Of a stretch of DNA of 64,000 nucleotides, positions 9,221 through 17,705 are shown one piece after another. Location: positions 1-64,000 of the forward strand of contig NZ_BARG01000018.1 in the NCBI RefSeq assembly GCF_000376565.1, in the 5' to 3' direction. Under the pieces are notes generated by a model. It saw only the letters and a program-made list of their open reading frames with translations. It was not told the DNA's origin and ran no database searches. Source of the stretch: Streptomyces hokutonensis. Its GTDB lineage: Bacteria > Actinomycetota > Actinomycetes > Streptomycetales > Streptomycetaceae. Within the stretch, counting starts at the first letter, position 1. Every line of letters begins with the position of its first letter. A program made the translations under genes and the position numbers.

Positions 9221-10192
9221 TCAGCGGGTCGAGAAGGCGTACACCGTCTCCGAGTTGTAGACCTCGCCCGGGCGCAGTTCCGTGCTCGGGAACTCGGGGC
9301 GGTTCGGGGAGTCCGGGAAGTGCTGGGTCTCCAGGGCGATTCCGGCGCCCGGGGCGAACGGGTCGCTCAGGTGGTCACCGGTGTAGAGCTGGATGCCGGG
9401 CTCGGTCGTCGCGATCGTCAGGACCCGGCCGGACGCCGGGTCGTGCAGCTCGGCGATCTCCACGGGGGCCGGGGTCAGACCCTTGTCGAGCGCGAAGTTG
9501 TGGTCGTAGCCCGTGCCGACCTTGCGCGACTCGCGGAAGTCGAAGCGGGTGCCCGACACGTCGTCCAGGGAACCCGTGGGAATCAGGTCCGCGTCGACGG
9601 GCGTGAACCGCGAGGCGGCGAGCCGCAGTTCATGACCGCCCGGGTTTCCGCTGCCGCTCAGGTCGAAGTAGCTGTGGTTGGTGAGGTTCACGACGGTCGG
9701 CGCGTCGGTCGTCGCCTCGTAGGCGATGCGCAGCGCGCCCGACTCGTCCAGCGTGTACGTCGCCGAGACGTCCAGGCGCCCGGGGAAGCCCTCCTCGCCG
9801 TGCCCGCTGACCCGGGTCAGCCGCAGCCCGTGCTCGACCGGCTCGACGTCCCACACCCGCTTGTCGAAGCCGCGCTCGCCGCCGTGCAGGGAGTTGGGCG
9901 CGTTGTTGCGCGCCAGCGCGTAGGTCACGCCCTCCAGCGGGAAACGGCCGCCCGCGATCCGGTTCGCGTACCGGCCGACCAGCGCGCCGAGATACGGCTC
10001 CGGGTGGGTGAGATAGCCGTCCAGCTCGGCGAACCCGAGCACCACGTCCGCCGCGTGGCCCGCCCGGTCCGGCACCTCCACCGACTGCACGATCCCGCCG
10101 TACGACAGCACCCGCACCCGTACGCCCGCCCGCTCCAGGGTCCAGCGGCGCACGGGAGTGCCGTCGGGAAGGGTGCCGAAAAGTTCGCTCAT
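9221..10192 (-). CDS. galM: Aldose 1-epimerase (mutarotase)
   Basis: This 323-residue protein matches galactose mutarotase, which interconverts the alpha and beta anomers of glucose and galactose in the cytoplasm. Family landmarks are GGIVQSVEVPDRAG near the start, a GRYANRIAGGRF motif around residue 70, the catalytic His in NLTNHSYFDLSG (about 172), and the catalytic Glu in GIALETQHFPDSPN (about 290). Length is usual for the family. It converges on the beta-glucosidase gene, so the two may act together in beta-glucoside use although they are not co-transcribed. The start ATG is 10 nt downstream of the SGNH lipoprotein's stop, on the same strand, so these two may be co-transcribed. Confidence 0.93.
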   Translation of the reverse strand: MSELFGTLPDGTPVRRWTLERAGVRVRVLSYGGIVQSVEVPDRAGHAADVVLGFAELDGYLTHPEPYLGALVGRYANRIAGGRFPLEGVTYALARNNAPNSLHGGERGFDKRVWDVEPVEHGLRLTRVSGHGEEGFPGRLDVSATYTLDESGALRIAYEATTDAPTVVNLTNHSYFDLSGSGNPGGHELRLAASRFTPVDADLIPTGSLDDVSGTRFDFRESRKVGTGYDHNFALDKGLTPAPVEIAELHDPASGRVLTIATTEPGIQLYTGDHLSDPFAPGAGIALETQHFPDSPNRPEFPSTELRPGEVYNSETVYAFSTR

Positions 10193-10202
10193 GAGGGAAA
10201 CC

Positions 10203-11108
10203 CTAGGTCACGGGTTCGCGTGCGGTGATCCTCTGGTAGGCCATCGCCGCGAGCCGCGCCTGGCCGTCCTTGCTCGGGTGGAACCAGTCCCAGTGGCTCA
10301 ACTGGTCCGTGCCGAAGCGGTAGTCGTAGACCGCGCCCCCGTCGAAACGGCAGCGCACATCCGTCGCGCACACCTGCTCCAGGACCTTGTTGTACGCCTC
10401 CACCCGGTCCTGCACCGTGTCGCGCCGCTCGGTGGCCGCCGAGTCCAGGGAGTCCGCGTCGGCCAGCATCGAGGGGCAGATGCCCAGCTTCCACACCGCC
10501 TTGCCCATGGGGTTGGTCCGCCCCTGCGACCAGAGCCGCTTGAGATTCGGCACGCTCGCGACGTAGACCTGTGTCTTCGGCAGCGCCCGGCGCAGGGACT
10601 TCAGGGAGTTCTCGAACTCGGTGCGGAAGTCGGCCACGGAGGTCATCGCCGAGGTGGAGGCCCGGCAGGCGTCGTTGGCCCCCACCATCACCGTGACCAA
10701 CTGAGGCTTGCGGGCGACCGCCTGGGCGATCTGGCCGGACAGGTCGGCCATCCGCGCGCCGGTCTCCGCGTAGTTCCAACTGCGCTCGGCCGCCCCGGTC
10801 TTGCCCAGCAGCCGTACGGCGAGACTGTCCACCGAGGCTTCGCTGCCCGTCGCCCAGGACACCTCGGGGCAGTCCGACAGGACCGTACAGGCGTCGAAAC
10901 CACGGGTGATGGAGTCGCCGACCGCCGCGACCGAGGACGGGCTGCGGTCCCAGACCGCGGTGGGGGAGGGCTTCGCCTTGGCCGCCGTACCGCTCTTGCT
11001 GTGGGCGCCGGAGGACGCGCCGCCGCCCGAGTCGCAGCCGGCCGCGCCCAGCACGGCCGCTGTCATGAGGGCGAGCGCGGCCCGTGAACGAGTACGTCGC
11101 ATGCGCAT
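10203..11108 (-). CDS. SGNH/GDSL-family lipoprotein hydrolase
   Basis: The N-terminus is a lipoprotein signal peptide: MRMRRTRSR, a hydrophobic stretch, then the lipobox LGAAGC, so the mature protein is anchored outside the membrane by its Cys. The hydrolase domain shows all SGNH blocks: block I VAAVGDSITRGFDAC (Ser nucleophile), block III MVGANDACRA, and block V DWFHPSKDGQ with Asp and His. It is probably an esterase or lipase; substrate unknown. ATG codons at 11120 and 11108 are both possible starts; GGAGGGG sits too close to the first, so I chose 11108. The next gene downstream on the same strand, galM, begins 10 nt after its stop. Confidence 0.87.
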   Translation of the reverse strand: MRMRRTRSRAALALMTAAVLGAAGCDSGGGASSGAHSKSGTAAKAKPSPTAVWDRSPSSVAAVGDSITRGFDACTVLSDCPEVSWATGSEASVDSLAVRLLGKTGAAERSWNYAETGARMADLSGQIAQAVARKPQLVTVMVGANDACRASTSAMTSVADFRTEFENSLKSLRRALPKTQVYVASVPNLKRLWSQGRTNPMGKAVWKLGICPSMLADADSLDSAATERRDTVQDRVEAYNKVLEQVCATDVRCRFDGGAVYDYRFGTDQLSHWDWFHPSKDGQARLAAMAYQRITAREPVT

Positions 11109-11356
11109 GTTGAGACCCATCCCCTCCATAACGGTCTCAACCCATAACAACGCGCCAGGGTTCCCGTTGCGGCCCGATGCAACGGCTCACCCCCGTACAA
11201 GCGTCCCCCTGGGTGAATGGCAGGGTTTCCTGGCACCGGGAGGGACGGTACGTCACACTCCGCGCGTCGCCGCACGGTAGCCTCGCCCTCAACGTGGCGG
11301 CCCTGCCGCCGCTGTTTGCCAGTCAGCAAGATGCCCCGCTCTGTCCGGAGGTCCCG

Positions 11357-11851
11357 GTGACGACACGTGGAGTTCTGTACGTGCACTCCGCGCCGCGCGC
11401 GCTGTGCCCGCACGTCGAGTGGGCCGTCGCCGGGGTGCTCGGCACACGCGTCAGCCTCGACTGGATCCGACAGCCCGCCGCGCCCGGAACATGGCGCTCC
11501 GAATTCTCCTGGCAGGCGGAGGCGGGAACGGCCTCCAAGCTGGCCTCGGCCCTCCGCGGCTGGCACCTCCTCCGCTTCGAGGTCACCGCCGAGCCCTGCC
11601 CCACCGCCGAGGGCGAGCGCTACAGCTGCACCCCCGACCTCGGCATCTTCCACGCCGTCACCGGCATCCACGGCGACATCCTCATCCCCGAGGACCGCCT
11701 CCGTGCCGCCCTGACAAGGTCCCAACAGGGCGAGACCAACCTGGAAGCCGACATCGCCAAACTCCTCGGCAAGCCCTGGGACGACGAGTTGGAGCCGTTC
11801 AGGTACGCGGGCGAGGGCGCGCCGGTGCGCTGGCTGCACCAGGTGGTCTGA
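11357..11851 (+). CDS. DUF3145 family protein
   Basis: This 164-residue protein is the DUF3145 family conserved in actinobacteria; MTTRGVLYVHSAPRALCPHVEWAVAGVLG is split here by my reading only as a recognisable start and core. The GTG at 11357 is chosen because CGGAGG precedes it by 5 nt and family members begin there; the open frame extends further upstream without homology. It has no signal peptide or membrane span. Function unknown. In other streptomycetes it also lies next to fabF, as here, where the two genes are convergent. Confidence 0.88.
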   Translation: MTTRGVLYVHSAPRALCPHVEWAVAGVLGTRVSLDWIRQPAAPGTWRSEFSWQAEAGTASKLASALRGWHLLRFEVTAEPCPTAEGERYSCTPDLGIFHAVTGIHGDILIPEDRLRAALTRSQQGETNLEADIAKLLGKPWDDELEPFRYAGEGAPVRWLHQVV

Positions 11852-11877
11852 GAAACGCCTTCAGGGGCGACTCCCTT

Positions 11878-11913
11878 AGGGGCGCGGGGAACTGCGCGAC
11901 CAGCCCCCACCGG
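11878..11913. repeat. Dispersed repeat family A, copy 1
   Basis: Contains the core GCGCGGGGAACTGCGCG flanked by AGGGGC and CAGCCCCCAC, able to fold on itself through GGGGC/GCCCC. It lies between the convergent ends of the DUF3145 gene and fabF, where it may act as a bidirectional terminator. Confidence 0.85.
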
Positions 11914-11987
11914 GCCGGCACCCGACAAACGACGAAGTGGCCCGCCCCCAACCCGGGGAGCGGGCCACACGCCGTTCACAGCAATTC

Positions 11988-13259
11988 TCAGACCGTCCGG
12001 AACGCCAGCACCACGTTGTGCCCACCGAACCCGAACGAGTCGTTCAGCGCGGCGATACGGCCCTCGACCGGCAGCTTGCGGGCCTCGCCGCGGACGACGT
12101 CCGCGTTGGCCTCCGCCTCCGGGTCGAGGTTCTCGACGTTGATGGTCGGCGGGGCGATGCGGTTGTACAGGGCGAGGACGGTCGCGACCGACTCGACGCC
12201 GCCCGCGCCGCCCAGCAGGTGACCGGTCATCGACTTGGTGGCCGAGACCGCCATGTGGTCTGCGTCGTCGCCGAACACCTTGCGCAGCGCCTTCAGTTCG
12301 GCCACGTCACCGGCCGGCGTCGAGGTCGCGTGCGCGTTCACGTGCACGATCTCCGCCGGGTCCAGGTCGGTGCTGTCGAGCAGGTGCTTCAGGGCCTGCG
12401 AGATACCGCGGCCCTCCGGCTCCGGCTGCACGATGTCGTGGCCGTCGGCCGAGATGCCCTGACCGACCGCCTCCGCGTACACCCGGGCACCGCGCTTGGC
12501 GGCGTGCTCGGCGGACTCCAGGACCAGGACGCCGGCGCCCTCGCCGAGGACGAAGCCGTCGCGGGCGGTGTCGTAGGGACGCGAGGCGCCCTGCGGGTCG
12601 TCGTTGTTCTTGGACATCGCCATCATGTTGCCGAACGCGGCGATGGGCAGCGGGTGGATCGCCGCCTCCGTGCCACCCGCGACGACGACGTCGGCGCGGC
12701 CGGTGCGGATCATCTCGATGGCGTAGCCGATGGCCTCGGCGCCGGAGGCGCACGCGGAGACCGGCGTGTGCACACCCGCGCGGGCGCCCACGAGCAGACC
12801 CACGTTGGCGGACGGGCCGTTCGGCATCAGCATGGGGACGGTGTGCGGGGAGACGCGGCGGACGCCCTTCTCCTTGAGCACGTCGTACTGGTCGAGGAGG
12901 GTCGTCACACCGCCGATGCCGGAGGCGATGACGGTGCCCAGGCGGTCGGGGTCGACGGCGGGATCCTCGCCGGCCTTGTCGGTGAAGCCGGCGTCGGCCC
13001 ACGCCTCCTTGGCCGCGATCAGCGCGAACTGCGCCGAGCGGTCCAGTCGGCGGGCCTGCGGACGCGGGATCACCTCGGAGGGGTCCACGGCGGCCGGCGC
13101 GGCGATACGGACCGCCTGCTCGGCGGCCCACTCCTGGTCGAGGGCCTTCACACCGGACTTGCCGGCGATCAGCCCTTCCCAGGTCGAGGCTGCGTCGCCA
13201 CCCAGCGGTGTGGTTGCGCCGATACCGGTGACGACCACGGTGCGATTGGTCGGGCTCAC
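11988..13259 (-). CDS. fabF: Beta-ketoacyl-ACP synthase II
   Basis: This 423-residue condensing enzyme elongates acyl-ACP with malonyl-ACP in type II fatty acid synthesis. The catalytic Cys is in VSACASGAEAIG (residue 170), with the two His in VNAHATSTPAGD and SMTGHLLGGAGG and the lysine in ATKSMTGH. The GTG start at 13259 follows GGAGAGAG; an in-frame extension to 13556 runs into acpP and is not coding. It is the last gene of the fabD-fabH-acpP-fabF operon, 118 nt after acpP. This is a primary-metabolism enzyme rather than a polyketide ketosynthase, since no chain-length factor partner is present. Confidence 0.96.
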   Translation of the reverse strand: MSPTNRTVVVTGIGATTPLGGDAASTWEGLIAGKSGVKALDQEWAAEQAVRIAAPAAVDPSEVIPRPQARRLDRSAQFALIAAKEAWADAGFTDKAGEDPAVDPDRLGTVIASGIGGVTTLLDQYDVLKEKGVRRVSPHTVPMLMPNGPSANVGLLVGARAGVHTPVSACASGAEAIGYAIEMIRTGRADVVVAGGTEAAIHPLPIAAFGNMMAMSKNNDDPQGASRPYDTARDGFVLGEGAGVLVLESAEHAAKRGARVYAEAVGQGISADGHDIVQPEPEGRGISQALKHLLDSTDLDPAEIVHVNAHATSTPAGDVAELKALRKVFGDDADHMAVSATKSMTGHLLGGAGGVESVATVLALYNRIAPPTINVENLDPEAEANADVVRGEARKLPVEGRIAALNDSFGFGGHNVVLAFRTV

Positions 13260-13377
13260 GGGAATTCTCTCTCCAACGGTACGAGGATTAAGCGGCGCCA
13301 CCGCCGGGTGGCGGGGCCATGCAGCCGGGCCTAGGGGGTGGCTCGGGCCTGGTGGTGGTCCGGGCCTAGAAGGTGGC

Positions 13378-13626
13378 TCAGCCCTGGTTCTTGAGGATGT
13401 AGTCGGTCGCGTCGCCGACCGTCTTGAGGTTCTTGACGTCCTCGTCGGGGATCTTGACGTCGAAGCGCTCTTCGGCGGCGACGACGACCTCGACCATGGA
13501 CAGCGAGTCGACGTCCAGGTCGTCGGTGAAGGACTTGTCCAGCTGGACGTCCTCAACCGGGATGCCGGCGATCTCGTTCACGATGTCGGCGAGACCGGCG
13601 ACGATCTCTTCCTGAGTGGCGGCCAT
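13378..13626 (-). CDS. acpP: Acyl carrier protein
   Basis: An 82-residue acidic acyl carrier protein. The phosphopantetheine attachment serine is Ser41 in DDLDVDSLSMVEV. It shuttles the growing acyl chain between FabD, FabH and FabF. The ATG is preceded by AAGAAGGAGCGCC, a strong Shine-Dalgarno site that fits a highly expressed protein. It sits 81 nt after fabH and 118 nt before fabF in the fatty acid synthase operon. Confidence 0.97.
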   Translation of the reverse strand: MAATQEEIVAGLADIVNEIAGIPVEDVQLDKSFTDDLDVDSLSMVEVVVAAEERFDVKIPDEDVKNLKTVGDATDYILKNQG

Positions 13627-13707
13627 GTCAGGCGCTCCTTCTTTGTGATCCAGAGGGTGTGGCGGTGCTTTCCACGCCGGATCCGATGATGATCCGGCAC
13701 GGAGTGC

Positions 13708-14706
13708 CTAGGGGAGGGTAACGACCGTCGCGGCGTACACAAGACCCGCCCCGAAGCCGATGACGAGCGCGGTGTCGCCGCTCTTCGCCTCGCCGGTCGC
13801 CAGAAGCCGCTCCATAGCGAGCGGAATCGAGGCGGCCGAGGTGTTGCCGGTGGTGCGTACGTCACGCGCGACCGTGACGTGCTCCGGCAGTTTCAGCGTC
13901 TTCACCATCGAGTCGATGATCCGCTCGTTGGCCTGGTGGGGAATGAAGACATCCAGGTCGTCCGGGCTGATCCCGGCCGCGTCCAGCGCCTGCTGCGCGA
14001 CCTTCGCCATCTCGAACACGGCCCAGCGGAACACCGCCTGGCCCTCCTGCGTGATCGCAGGGAACTTGCCCGTGGAGTCGTACTCGTTCCACGGCACGGT
14101 CTGCTTGATGGTGTCGGACTTGTCGCCCTCCGAACCCCACACGGTTGGGCCGATCGCCGGCTCCTTGGAGGGGCCGACCACGACCGCGCCCGCGCCGTCG
14201 CCGAACAGGAAGGCCGTCGCGCGGTCCTCCAGGTCGGTCAGGTCGGACAGCCGCTCCACGCCGATGACGAGGACGTACTCCGCGCTGCCCTCGACGACCA
14301 TGCCCTTGGCGAGGGTCAGGCCGTAGCCGAAGCCCGCGCAGCCCGCCGAGATGTCGAACGCGGCGGCCTTGTTCGTGCCCAGCTTGTCGGCGATCTCCGT
14401 CGCCACGGCCGGGGTCTGCTTGAAGTGCGAGACCGTCGACACGATCACGCCGCCGATCTGCTCGGCGGAGATCCCCGCGTCCGCGATCGCCTTGCCGGAC
14501 GCCTCGACGGACATCGCGGCGACGGTCTCCTCGTCGTTCGCCCAGTGCCGGGTCTCGATACCGGAACGCGAGCGGATCCACTCGTCGGACGAGTCGATCG
14601 TCTCCAGGATCACCTCGTTCGGGACGACCCGGACCGGACGGTAGCCGCCCACGCCGAGAATGCGCGCGTACGGTGCGCCCTTGCTCGGCTTGATCTTCGT
14701 CGACAT
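13708..14706 (-). CDS. fabH: Beta-ketoacyl-ACP synthase III
   Basis: This 332-residue enzyme starts fatty acid chains by condensing acyl-CoA with malonyl-ACP; in streptomycetes it accepts branched starters. The catalytic triad is visible: Cys123 in DISAGCAGFGYG, His in FIPHQANERI, and Asn in TTGNTSAASIP. The start ATG follows GAAGGAG and lies 17 nt after fabD, so the two are probably translationally linked. Confidence 0.96.
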   Translation of the reverse strand: MSTKIKPSKGAPYARILGVGGYRPVRVVPNEVILETIDSSDEWIRSRSGIETRHWANDEETVAAMSVEASGKAIADAGISAEQIGGVIVSTVSHFKQTPAVATEIADKLGTNKAAAFDISAGCAGFGYGLTLAKGMVVEGSAEYVLVIGVERLSDLTDLEDRATAFLFGDGAGAVVVGPSKEPAIGPTVWGSEGDKSDTIKQTVPWNEYDSTGKFPAITQEGQAVFRWAVFEMAKVAQQALDAAGISPDDLDVFIPHQANERIIDSMVKTLKLPEHVTVARDVRTTGNTSAASIPLAMERLLATGEAKSGDTALVIGFGAGLVYAATVVTLP

Positions 14707-14723
14707 TTCCTACGGCTCCTTCT

Positions 14724-15641
14724 TCAGGCGTTGGCGTGCTCTGCGATGAGCTCGCGGGCCGCGTCGAGGTCGTCGGGGGTCTTCAGGGCCAGCGTCTTGA
14801 CGCCCGGCAGGGCGCGCTTGGCGAGGCCGGTCAGGGTGCCGCCGGGGCACACCTCCAGGAGCGCGGTGACGCCGAGCTCCTTGAAGGTCTCCATGCACAG
14901 GTCCCAGCGGACCGGGTTGGCGACCTGGCCGACGAGGCGGTCCAGCACCTCGGCGCCGGTGGCGACCGCCTTGCCGTCCTTGTTCGAGATGTACGTCAAC
15001 TGCGGGTCGGCGGGCGTCAGTTCACGCGCGGCCTCGGCGAGCGCGTCGACCGCCGGGCCCATGTGCTCGGTGTGGAACGCGCCGGCCACCTTCAGCGCCA
15101 CGACCCGCCGCACACCCTCGGGCTTGTCGGCCTCCAGGGCGGCGAGCTGCTCCAGCGTGCCGGCGGCCACGATCTGGCCCGCGCCGTTCACGTTGGCCGG
15201 GGTCAGGCCCAGCTTCTTGAGGTGCGGGATCGTGGTCTCCGGGTCACCGCCGAGCAGCGCCGACATACCCGTCGCGGTGATCGCGGCGGCCTCGGCCATC
15301 GCCAGACCACGCTTGCGTACGAGGGTCAGGGCGGCCGTGTCGTCGAGGACACCGGCGAGGACGGCGGCGGTGATCTCACCGACGCTGTGACCGGCGACGG
15401 CACCCGGGGACACCTCGCCGAGCGCGGTCGCGGAGACCAGTCCGGCGGCGACCAGCAGCGGCTGGGCGACGGCGGTGTCGCGGATCTCGTCCGCGTCGGC
15501 CTTCGTGCCGTAGTGCACCAGATCGAGGTCGACGGCGGCCGAGAGGGCACGCAGACGGTCCTCGACACCGGGGAGGTCGAGCCAGGGGGTCAGGAAGCCG
15601 GGCGTCTGGGCGCCCTGGCCGGGAGCGACGAGTACGAGCAC
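14724..15641 (-). CDS. fabD: Malonyl-CoA:ACP transacylase
   Basis: FabD loads malonate onto AcpP. The 305-residue protein has the active-site Ser86 in AVAGHSVGEITA, the substrate-entry motif APGQGAQTPGF, and the His in VAGAFHTEHM. I chose the GTG at 15641, giving MLVLVAPGQG as in relatives; another GTG two codons upstream (15647) is also possible. It is the first gene of the fab operon. The operon promoter must lie between it and fasR, where a 26-bp palindrome occurs. Confidence 0.95.
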   Translation of the reverse strand: MLVLVAPGQGAQTPGFLTPWLDLPGVEDRLRALSAAVDLDLVHYGTKADADEIRDTAVAQPLLVAAGLVSATALGEVSPGAVAGHSVGEITAAVLAGVLDDTAALTLVRKRGLAMAEAAAITATGMSALLGGDPETTIPHLKKLGLTPANVNGAGQIVAAGTLEQLAALEADKPEGVRRVVALKVAGAFHTEHMGPAVDALAEAARELTPADPQLTYISNKDGKAVATGAEVLDRLVGQVANPVRWDLCMETFKELGVTALLEVCPGGTLTGLAKRALPGVKTLALKTPDDLDAARELIAEHANA

Positions 15642-15705
15642 TCTCACACTCTCTCTTGGGGACGGGCACGGCCGCCCGTGGGGACAGGGACGAAGAACAC
15701 GAGGG

Positions 15706-15731
15706 GGTTTTGTGGGGCCCCGACAAAAACC
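15706..15731. promoter_or_regulatory. 26-bp palindrome before fabD, candidate FasR operator
   Basis: GGTTTTGT-GGGGCCCC-GACAAAAACC is nearly self-complementary with no loop, so it is unlikely to be a terminator hairpin. It overlaps the fasR stop codon and lies 64-90 nt upstream of the fabD start. Location and symmetry suggest a regulator site for the fab operon; FasR is the obvious candidate. This is inference. Confidence 0.5.
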
Positions 15732-16954
15732 TAGGTCTGGAGATCTCCATCGGCCAGACGCCCCAGGATCAGCGCGATCCGCAGCGTGAACGCGGAACGT
15801 ACATCGGACGGCGACCAGCCGGTGACGTCAGTCACACGTCGAAGCCGGTAGCGCACGGTGTTGGGATGGACGAACAGCATGCGTGCCGCACCTTCGAGAC
15901 TACTCGCCTGCTCCAGATAGACACTGAGTGTCTCCAGGAGCGCGGACCCGGCCTCCTCCAGTGGTCTGTAGATCTCCTCCACCAACTGGTCACGCGCACT
16001 GGGGTCACCGGCCATCGCGCGTTCCGGAAGCAGGTCGTCCGCCAGCACCGGGCGCGGTGCGTCCTGCCAGGCGGAGCAGGCCTTCAGCCCGGCCGCGGCG
16101 GCCTGGGCGGACCGGGTGGCGGCGAGGAGATCGGGCACGATGGGGCCCGCGACCACGGGTCCTGCCGCGTACGGGCCGATCAGCGACTTGGCGACCGCGA
16201 GGGGGTTGTCGCTGCCGCCCGCGATGACGACCAGCCGGTCGCCGAGCACCCCGGTCAGCACCTGGAGCTTGGCGTGCCGGGCGGCGCGGCGGATCGCCTC
16301 GACGGTCAGCTCGCTGTCGCCGTCGGGCGCGGTGCCGAGTACGACACACACGTGCTCCGGCGAGTTCCACCCGAGCGCGGCGGCCCGGGAGACGGCTCCT
16401 TCGTCCGCCTCGCCGCTCAGCACGGCGTTCACGACCAGCGACTCCAGCCGCGCGTCCCACGCGCCGCGCGCCTCGGCGGCCTGCGCGTACACCTGCGCGG
16501 TCGCGAAGGCGATCTCCCGGGCGTACACGAGCAGCGCCTCGCGGAGGACGGACTCGTCGCCCGGGGCCGCCACCTCGTCGATGGCCGACTCCATGACCTC
16601 GATCGTCGTGCGCACCATCTCCACGGTCTGGCGGAGCGTGATCGCCCGGGTCAGCTCGCGGGGCGCCGTACCGAAGACGTCGGTGGAGATGGCCTGCGGC
16701 GCGTCGGGATGCCGGAACCACTCGGTGAACGCGGCGATACCCGCCTGGGCGACCAGCCCGATCCAGGAACGGTTCTCCGGTGGCATCGCCCGGTACCACG
16801 GCAGCGACTCGTCCATGCGCGCGATGGCCTGGGCGGCGAGACTCCCGGACGACTGCTCCAGCCGCTTGAGGGTCGCGGGGTGGGAGTGGGCGCGGGGGAG
16901 GGGGGCTGCGGGTCTGGTGGTTTCGGGTTCGGGCACGTGACAAGACTGCACCAT
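15731..16954 (-). CDS. fasR: PucR-type transcriptional activator of fatty acid synthesis
   Basis: This 407-residue protein ends in a PucR-type helix-turn-helix (about residues 345-400): FVHPNTVRYRLRRVTDVTGW, where VHPNTVRYRL is diagnostic. A GGDEF-like central region of the CdaR/PucR type (about 150-260) precedes it. Position directly upstream of fabD-fabH-acpP-fabF is that of FasR, which activates this operon in Streptomyces coelicolor. The first ATG abuts a dispersed repeat; no good Shine-Dalgarno site is seen, and a GTG at 16936 (starting MPEPETTRP) is an alternative. The fab operon starts 89 nt downstream. Confidence 0.9.
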   Translation of the reverse strand: MVQSCHVPEPETTRPAAPLPRAHSHPATLKRLEQSSGSLAAQAIARMDESLPWYRAMPPENRSWIGLVAQAGIAAFTEWFRHPDAPQAISTDVFGTAPRELTRAITLRQTVEMVRTTIEVMESAIDEVAAPGDESVLREALLVYAREIAFATAQVYAQAAEARGAWDARLESLVVNAVLSGEADEGAVSRAAALGWNSPEHVCVVLGTAPDGDSELTVEAIRRAARHAKLQVLTGVLGDRLVVIAGGSDNPLAVAKSLIGPYAAGPVVAGPIVPDLLAATRSAQAAAAGLKACSAWQDAPRPVLADDLLPERAMAGDPSARDQLVEEIYRPLEEAGSALLETLSVYLEQASSLEGAARMLFVHPNTVRYRLRRVTDVTGWSPSDVRSAFTLRIALILGRLADGDLQT

Positions 16955-17023
16955 CTTTTGGTTCGGTCACCTTCGGGGCGCCTCAAGCCGGTGGCGTGGG
17001 GACAGAACAAGTGGGTGGGCCCT
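16954..17023. repeat. Dispersed repeat family B, copy 1
   Basis: Runs from TCTTTTGGTTCGGTCACC through GGGGCGCC, GCCGGTGGCGTGGGG and ends at AAGTGGGTGGGCCCT. The same blocks recur at 61989-62148, and the last block recurs at the left edge of the window (about 8-30). Here it fills most of the gap between divergent fasR and pirin genes. Confidence 0.8.
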
Positions 17024-17054
17024 TGCCGTGGGCGGGACTACCGTGGTGGGTGTG

Positions 17055-17705
17055 ATGGACGTGCGGCGCTCTGCGGAGCGGTACCCAGGCGGTGACCCGC
17101 AGGTCGGGATCCAGTCGTGGCATGCCTTTTCGTTCGGGCCGCACTACGACCCCGACAATCTTCGGTTCGGCGCGGTCATCGCCTGCAACGAGGAACGGCT
17201 TGCCCCCGGCGCCGGGTTCGGTGAACACCCGCACAGCCACACGGAGATCGTCACGTGGGTGGTGGAGGGGGAGCTCAGCCATCGCGACTCCACGGGGCAG
17301 TTGACGCGCGTCCGGCCCGGTGACGTGCAGCGCCTCAGTTCGGCTGCCGGTGTGCGGCATGTCGAGCGCAACGACAGCGACTCGCCCCTGACCTTCGTGC
17401 AGATGTGGCTCGCCCCGCTGGAGCCCGGTGGCGAGCCGTCGTACGAGATCGTCCACGGCATCGCGGACTCGACTCCGTACGCGGTGCCGGAGGCCGGCGC
17501 GATGCTGCATGTGCGGCGGCTGGTTCCCGGCGAGCGGACGGCCGTACCGGACGCGGCGCATGTGTACGTTCATGTGGTGCGCGGTGAAGTGAGCCTGGGT
17601 GGGGAGAAGTTGGGGCCGGGGGATGCTGCTCGGATCACGGACGCGCGGGATCTGGCGGCTCAGGCGGTCACCGGGGCCGAGTTGTTGATGTGGGAGATGC
17701 TCTAG
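17055..17705 (+). CDS. Pirin family protein
   Basis: A 216-residue bicupin of the pirin family. The metal-binding residues are visible in the first cupin: GFGEHPHSHTEIVTWVVEGELSHRDS (two His close together, a third His and a Glu). Bacterial pirins are iron-binding redox sensors or quercetinase-like dioxygenases; the sequence does not tell which. The ATG at 17055 gives the usual MDVRRSAERY start; a GTG just before it also fits. Its stop overlaps by 4 nt the convergent serine hydrolase gene. Confidence 0.88.
   Translation: MDVRRSAERYPGGDPQVGIQSWHAFSFGPHYDPDNLRFGAVIACNEERLAPGAGFGEHPHSHTEIVTWVVEGELSHRDSTGQLTRVRPGDVQRLSSAAGVRHVERNDSDSPLTFVQMWLAPLEPGGEPSYEIVHGIADSTPYAVPEAGAMLHVRRLVPGERTAVPDAAHVYVHVVRGEVSLGGEKLGPGDAARITDARDLAAQAVTGAELLMWEML

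Noticed and set aside
11988..15641. Polyketide or secondary-metabolite ketosynthase cluster
   Set aside because: Gene set and order (fabD, fabH, acpP, fabF with FasR) are those of the primary fatty acid synthase; no chain-length factor, cyclase or tailoring genes follow.
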